64,000 bases of DNA from assembly GCF_027587205.1 (NCBI RefSeq), contig NZ_JAPDOD010000044.1, positions 1 through 64,000 of the forward strand, given 5' to 3'. The notes under the pieces are model-generated. The model made no database searches, was not told where the DNA came from, and worked only from the letters and a program-made list of their open reading frames with translations. Positions within the stretch are counted from its first letter, which is position 1, and every line of letters begins with the position of its first letter. Both the position numbers and the translations under genes were made by a program. The DNA is from Solirubrobacter ginsenosidimutans (GTDB lineage Bacteria > Actinomycetota > Thermoleophilia > Solirubrobacterales > Solirubrobacteraceae). Shown here one piece after another: positions 61,010 through 64,000 of this stretch.

Positions 61010-63012
61010 CAGGGAGCGATCCGGGTGATCGTGTGGTCGGCGTGGTTGGCGACCCAGACGGCGCCGGCCCCGCTCGCGATCCCGAGCGGCTGCTGGCCCA
61101 CGGCGATCGGCGAGCCGACGACGCGGCCGGTGGTCGGGTCGAGGCGGGTGACGCTGTTGTCGTCGTGGTTGGTGACCCACACGAAGCCGTTCCCGAAGGC
61201 CAGCTGGCGCGGGTTGTTGCCGACCTTCGTCGTGCCGAGCACGGCGCCGGTCTTGCGATCCAGGCGGGTCACGGTGCCGTCGCCGGAGTTCGCGATCCAC
61301 GCCGCGTCGACGGTCTCGATCACCCCGCGCGGCTTGGACCCGACGGCGATCGGCTTGCCGATCACCTGCGCGGTCGAGGGGTCGATGCGGGTGACGGTGT
61401 CGTCCCCGTTGTTGGCCACCCACACGAACCGGCGGCCGACGAAGATGCCCGACGGCTTGGAGCCGACGCCGATCGGCGCGCCGACGATCGCCGGCGCGGC
61501 GCGGTCGATGCGGTTGACGGTGTTGTCGTTGACGTTGGCGACCCAGACGAGCTGCTTGCCGAGGCTGATCGCCTCCGGCCGGTCGCCCACGGGCACCTTC
61601 GCCGTCGGAACGATCTCGCCCGCCGCCTGGAAGCGCGACACGGCGTCCGAGCCGGCGCTCGCGAGCCACACGACGCCCTTGCCGGCGACGACGCCGTCGG
61701 GCCGCGTCCCGGCCTTGATCGGCTCGCCGACGACCTTGTTGGCCTCGGGGTCGATGACGCTCAGCGTCCCGGCCTGCTGATTGGCGACGAAGACCTGCCC
61801 GCCGCTGACCGCGACGCCGTCCGGCCCCTTCCCGACCTTGATCGTCGCCACGGCCTTCGGATCGCCGGTGGGCGGGGCGGGTGTGGCCTCGGGCGGCTGC
61901 GCCGGCGTGCCGGCCTGCGCGGTCGCGGTCGCGGTCGCCGCCACGGCGGCCTTCGCCGCGGGCTTGTCGTCGCCCCCGCCGATCACGCCACTCGCCGCCA
62001 ACCCGGCCGCGGCCAGCCCGGCCACGAGGATCGTCGGCAGCGCGATCCCGATCGCGACCTTCGTCCGCCGCGACACCTCCCCACCAGAGGGGTCAGACCC
62101 CTTAACAATCGGATTTCGCGCTGAGCGGGACTTTTTGTGTTGCGTTTGTGTTGAGGGGTCTGACCCCCCCATGAGCGCGGCTTGGGCGGCGCGGGCGAGG
62201 TCGCCGGCCGATTGGTAGCGGTCGTCGGGCTCCTTGGCCATCGCCTTGGCGACGACGGCGTCGAGCGCGAGTGGGGCGTCGGGGCGGGCCTCGGTGACGA
62301 CCGGGGGCGGCTCGGAGACGTGGGCGTACATCTTCGCCATGTCCGCGGGCTTGTCGTACGGGAGGCGCTTCGTGAGCGCCTGGTAGAGGACGCAGCCGAG
62401 CGAGTAGACGTCGGTGCGGGCGTCCATCGCCTCGCCGCGGATCTGTTCCGGGGCGGCGTAGTCGACTGAGCCGACGAACAGGCCGGTCTTGGTCAGGGCG
62501 TCCTGGGAGGCGTGCTTCGTGAGCCCGAAGTCGGTGAGGTAGACGTGCTCCTCGGCGCCGATCAGGACGTTGGCGGGCTTGACGTCGCGGTGGACCAGCC
62601 CGCGGGCGTGGGCGGCGTCGAGCGCCGCCGCGACCTGGGCGATGATCCGCACGGCGCGGTCGGGGGCGAGCTCCGGCTCGCGAGCGAGCAGGTTCGCGAG
62701 ATCGAGGCCCTCGACGTAGCGCATGGCGATGAAGAGGTGCTCGTCGGCCTCGCCGGCCTCATAGACCGGGATCACGTTGGGGTGATCGATGGAGGCCGCG
62801 GTCTCCCATTCGCGCTTGAACCGCTCCCGGAAGGAGCGGTCGCCCGCGAAGTTGGCGGCAATGAGTTTGAGGGCGACGGGTCGCCCGAGCGCGACCTGGG
62901 TCGCTCTATAGACAATGCCCATGCCGCCACGGCCGGCTTCCGCCTCGATGCGGTAACCGGCGAAGGTGGAGCCGGGCGCGAATGTGGGGGCTGAGGTGTT
63001 GATACCCCCCAG
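61009..63012 (-). CDS. Transmembrane Ser/Thr protein kinase with beta-propeller sensor
   Basis: Kinase domain with HRDVKPANVLI, DFGLTKH and APEQIRGE intact, one membrane helix, a low-complexity linker, then seven propeller blades (VWVANNGDDTVTRIDP-type) outside the cell. The only ATG before the domain (62922) falls in the middle of the Gly-rich ATP loop (GRGGMG). The frame is open further upstream and encodes the expected FAGYRIEAEAGRGG, up to a TAG near 63040, with no ATG/GTG/TTG. The best start is a CTG at 63012 with AGGGG 8 bases before it, giving 667 residues; a standard gene caller would give 61009-62922. In the juxtamembrane linker, an in-frame REP-like element (62088-62167) encodes GSDPS twice. 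Directly upstream is a transglycosylase gene. Confidence 0.9.
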   Translation of the reverse strand: MGGINTSAPTFAPGSTFAGYRIEAEAGRGGMGIVYRATQVALGRPVALKLIAANFAGDRSFRERFKREWETAASIDHPNVIPVYEAGEADEHLFIAMRYVEGLDLANLLAREPELAPDRAVRIIAQVAAALDAAHARGLVHRDVKPANVLIGAEEHVYLTDFGLTKHASQDALTKTGLFVGSVDYAAPEQIRGEAMDARTDVYSLGCVLYQALTKRLPYDKPADMAKMYAHVSEPPPVVTEARPDAPLALDAVVAKAMAKEPDDRYQSAGDLARAAQAALMGGSDPSTQTQHKKSRSARNPIVKGSDPSGGEVSRRTKVAIGIALPTILVAGLAAAGLAASGVIGGGDDKPAAKAAVAATATATAQAGTPAQPPEATPAPPTGDPKAVATIKVGKGPDGVAVSGGQVFVANQQAGTLSVIDPEANKVVGEPIKAGTRPDGVVAGKGVVWLASAGSDAVSRFQAAGEIVPTAKVPVGDRPEAISLGKQLVWVANVNDNTVNRIDRAAPAIVGAPIGVGSKPSGIFVGRRFVWVANNGDDTVTRIDPSTAQVIGKPIAVGSKPRGVIETVDAAWIANSGDGTVTRLDRKTGAVLGTTKVGNNPRQLAFGNGFVWVTNHDDNSVTRLDPTTGRVVGSPIAVGQQPLGIASGAGAVWVANHADHTITRIAP
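62088..62167. repeat. REP-like pair of GGGGTCNGACCCC palindromes inside the kinase gene
   Basis: AGGGGTCAGACCCCTTAA (62088-62105) and AGGGGTCTGACCCC (62154-62167) are each palindromic around one base and are inverted relative to one another, flanking about 48 bases of clearly lower GC content than the rest of the gene. The whole 80 bases are read through in frame in the kinase linker. Such paired palindromes are the hallmark of BIME/REP elements moved by REP-associated tyrosine transposases; none is encoded in the window. Confidence 0.75.
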
Positions 63013-63032
63013 GACGCGCGCCCCTGGGGGGT
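63004..63032 (-). promoter_or_regulatory. 10-bp stem hairpin at the kinase gene start
   Basis: ACCCCCCAGG (63004-63013) and CCTGGGGGGT (63023-63032) pair perfectly around a 9-base loop. It lies 13 bases beyond the transglycosylase stop and covers the proposed CTG start and its AGGGG site. No T-run follows, so sequestering of the kinase start is at least as likely as termination. Confidence 0.5.
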
Positions 63033-63045
63033 TATTCCGCCGTCG

Positions 63046-63708
63046 CTACGGCAGGCCGAGCTCGCGCGCGTACTTCTTGCGGTACTCGCTGCGCGCGCTC
63101 AGCACGCGGTGCACGTAGTCGCGGGTTTCCTTGAAGGGTATGTGGTCGGCGACCTTGAACTTCTCGCCCTTGGCGGCGGCGTTCGCGCGCCACTCGTCGA
63201 CCTTTCCCTCGCCCGCGTTGTAGGCCGCGAGCGTGAGGATCGTGTTGCCCTTGTACTTGTCGAGCAGGTAGCGCAGATACCACGTGCCGTAGGCGATGTT
63301 GATCTGCGGCGTCGCCAGGTCGGCGCGCTCGAACTTCGTGCCGCCGGACTTGCGCGCGATGTAGTCGGCGGTGTCGGGCATCAGCTGCATGAGGCCCTTC
63401 GCGCCCGCGCGCGACGTCTGGTCGCGGAAGCGCGACTCGGTGTAGATGACCCCGGCGATCAGCGACGCGTCGACCTTCTTGGCGGCCGCCTGCTGGCGGA
63501 TGACGTCCTCATGACGCAGCGGGAGCGTGATCTCCTTCACCGCGTGGTCGGCCGGGCGGACGAGGCTGAGCACCGCCACGATCACCAGCGCGAGGCCTGC
63601 CCCCAGCGCGAGCCGCCGCCGCAGCACCTGCATGCGGCGCGCCCGGGAACGACCCGACGTGCGGGCCGCGGGCCGAGATGATCGGCGTGCGGTCGCTGGA
63701 GCGCTCAT
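63046..63708 (-). CDS. Membrane-anchored SLT-family lytic transglycosylase
   Basis: Protein of 220 residues. A basic N-terminus (1-31), one membrane anchor (about 33-51) and a Slt-type domain: catalytic glutamate in VIYTESRFRDQTSRAGAKGLMQLMP (E91), then INIAYGTWYLRYLL and LAAYNAGEGKVDEW, the standard three motifs. It cleaves peptidoglycan glycan strands outside the membrane without hydrolysis. The ATG at 63708 overlaps the coaE stop by 4 bases (ATGA). It is encoded just before the propeller kinase, so cell-wall turnover and kinase sensing could be linked. Confidence 0.93.
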   Translation of the reverse strand: MSAPATARRSSRPAARTSGRSRARRMQVLRRRLALGAGLALVIVAVLSLVRPADHAVKEITLPLRHEDVIRQQAAAKKVDASLIAGVIYTESRFRDQTSRAGAKGLMQLMPDTADYIARKSGGTKFERADLATPQINIAYGTWYLRYLLDKYKGNTILTLAAYNAGEGKVDEWRANAAAKGEKFKVADHIPFKETRDYVHRVLSARSEYRKKYARELGLP

Positions 63709-64000
63709 GACCTATCCGAAAGCTTCGCAAGGACCCCCGACAGCTCCTGCTCAAGTTCGCGCAAACTGCCGGAGTTCTCAACAGCGTACGTCGCTCGTTG
63801 CGCTTTTTCCGCCTGTGTCAGCTGCCTGGCGGTGCGTTCGTCGAGGGCAACGTGTCCGCGGGCGCCGGCGCGAGCGGCGCGAACCGCCTCGTCGGCCACG
63901 ATCGCGATCGTCGCGTCGTAGTTGCCCTCCAGGCCCGCCTCGAACAGCAGCGGGGTCTCGACGACCAGCGCCTTCGGGGCCGGGGAGCGCTGAGCTTCGG
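63705..64000 (-). CDS. coaE: Dephospho-CoA kinase, C-terminal part (5' end beyond the window)
   Basis: The visible 98 codons read on the minus strand as ALVVETPLLFEAGLEGN, then IVADEAVRAARAGARG, then ARQLTQAEKAQRATYAVENSGSLRELEQEL and a stop. The segment VVE-PLLFEAG, the A-D linker and the closing NSGS-x-EL are typical of the last third of dephospho-CoA kinase, which phosphorylates the 3' hydroxyl of dephospho-CoA, the last step in coenzyme A synthesis. The P-loop lies outside the window. A possible internal GTG at 63899 would not give a functional enzyme. It overlaps the transglycosylase gene by 4 bases. Confidence 0.88.
   Translation of the reverse strand, partial: EAQRSPAPKALVVETPLLFEAGLEGNYDATIAIVADEAVRAARAGARGHVALDERTARQLTQAEKAQRATYAVENSGSLRELEQELSGVLAKLSDRS

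Overview
The window is very GC-rich DNA (about 70% G+C or more, with a strong preference for G or C in third codon positions), densely packed, with many GTG/TTG starts and 4-base ATGA/GTGA gene overlaps. A 2-gene uvrA/uvrB repair background, actinobacterial-type LexA box, BTAD regulator, CU044_5270-type sigma partner, DHA2 pumps and Ser/Thr kinases with beta-propeller sensors all point to an actinomycetota chromosome. The style of the genes best fits Thermoleophilia/Solirubrobacterales (Solirubrobacter-like); this is inference from gene content, not a database match. No rRNA, tRNA, CRISPR array, prophage or complete insertion sequence was found.

Layout. 1-11.1 kb: surface-polysaccharide region (truncated GT39-like membrane protein, Wzx-type flippase, three GT4 and one GT2 glycosyltransferases, a secreted clan GH-A hydrolase), interrupted by a group 2 sigma-70 factor with a near-consensus promoter, an MFS protein and a membrane protein with a degenerate HD-GYP domain. 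11.1-18.0 kb: GNAT acetyltransferase, Cys/Met PLP enzyme, family 4 uracil-DNA glycosylase, a pantothenate operon (DUF2520 putative ketopantoate reductase, panC, panB) and a phosphate uptake trio (DUF47/PhoU-like, PiT, small membrane protein). 18.0-22.3 kb: a 420-bp intergenic element with long inverted ends, hexapeptide acyltransferase, LysM-transglycosylase, MarR-DHA2 efflux pair with palindromic operators. 22.3-28.6 kb: a leftward run mutY - DivIVA-like - M32 carboxypeptidase - uvrA with a LexA box. 28.7-36.8 kb: secreted GH78 alpha-L-rhamnosidase, then leftward lacI - debranching-type glycosidase - uvrB - prmA-like - small unknown.

36.8-43.9 kb is an alpha-glucoside utilisation locus: LacI regulator with its operator, lipoprotein binding protein, two permeases, MsmK/UgpC ATPase, and a convergent GH13 glucosidase. 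43.9-53.2 kb carries an ECF sigma factor with its membrane partner, a one-component transmembrane regulator built from a BTAD DNA-binding half, a seven-bladed propeller and an oligopeptide-binding domain, a secreted protein, a thioesterase, a secreted purple-acid-phosphatase-like enzyme and a HupE/UreJ protein.

53.2-64 kb is the most unusual part: coaE (partial) - transglycosylase - propeller Ser/Thr kinase - [stand-alone cyclic-nucleotide-binding protein + membrane 4Fe-4S/2Fe-2S/FAD oxidoreductase] twice in tandem - RTX-repeat secreted protein, all on one strand with overlapping genes. The two-gene CNBD/redox module has clearly been duplicated as a unit, keeping the same 13-base overlap. The kinase gene additionally carries an in-frame 80-bp REP-like palindrome pair and seems to begin at a non-standard start codon.
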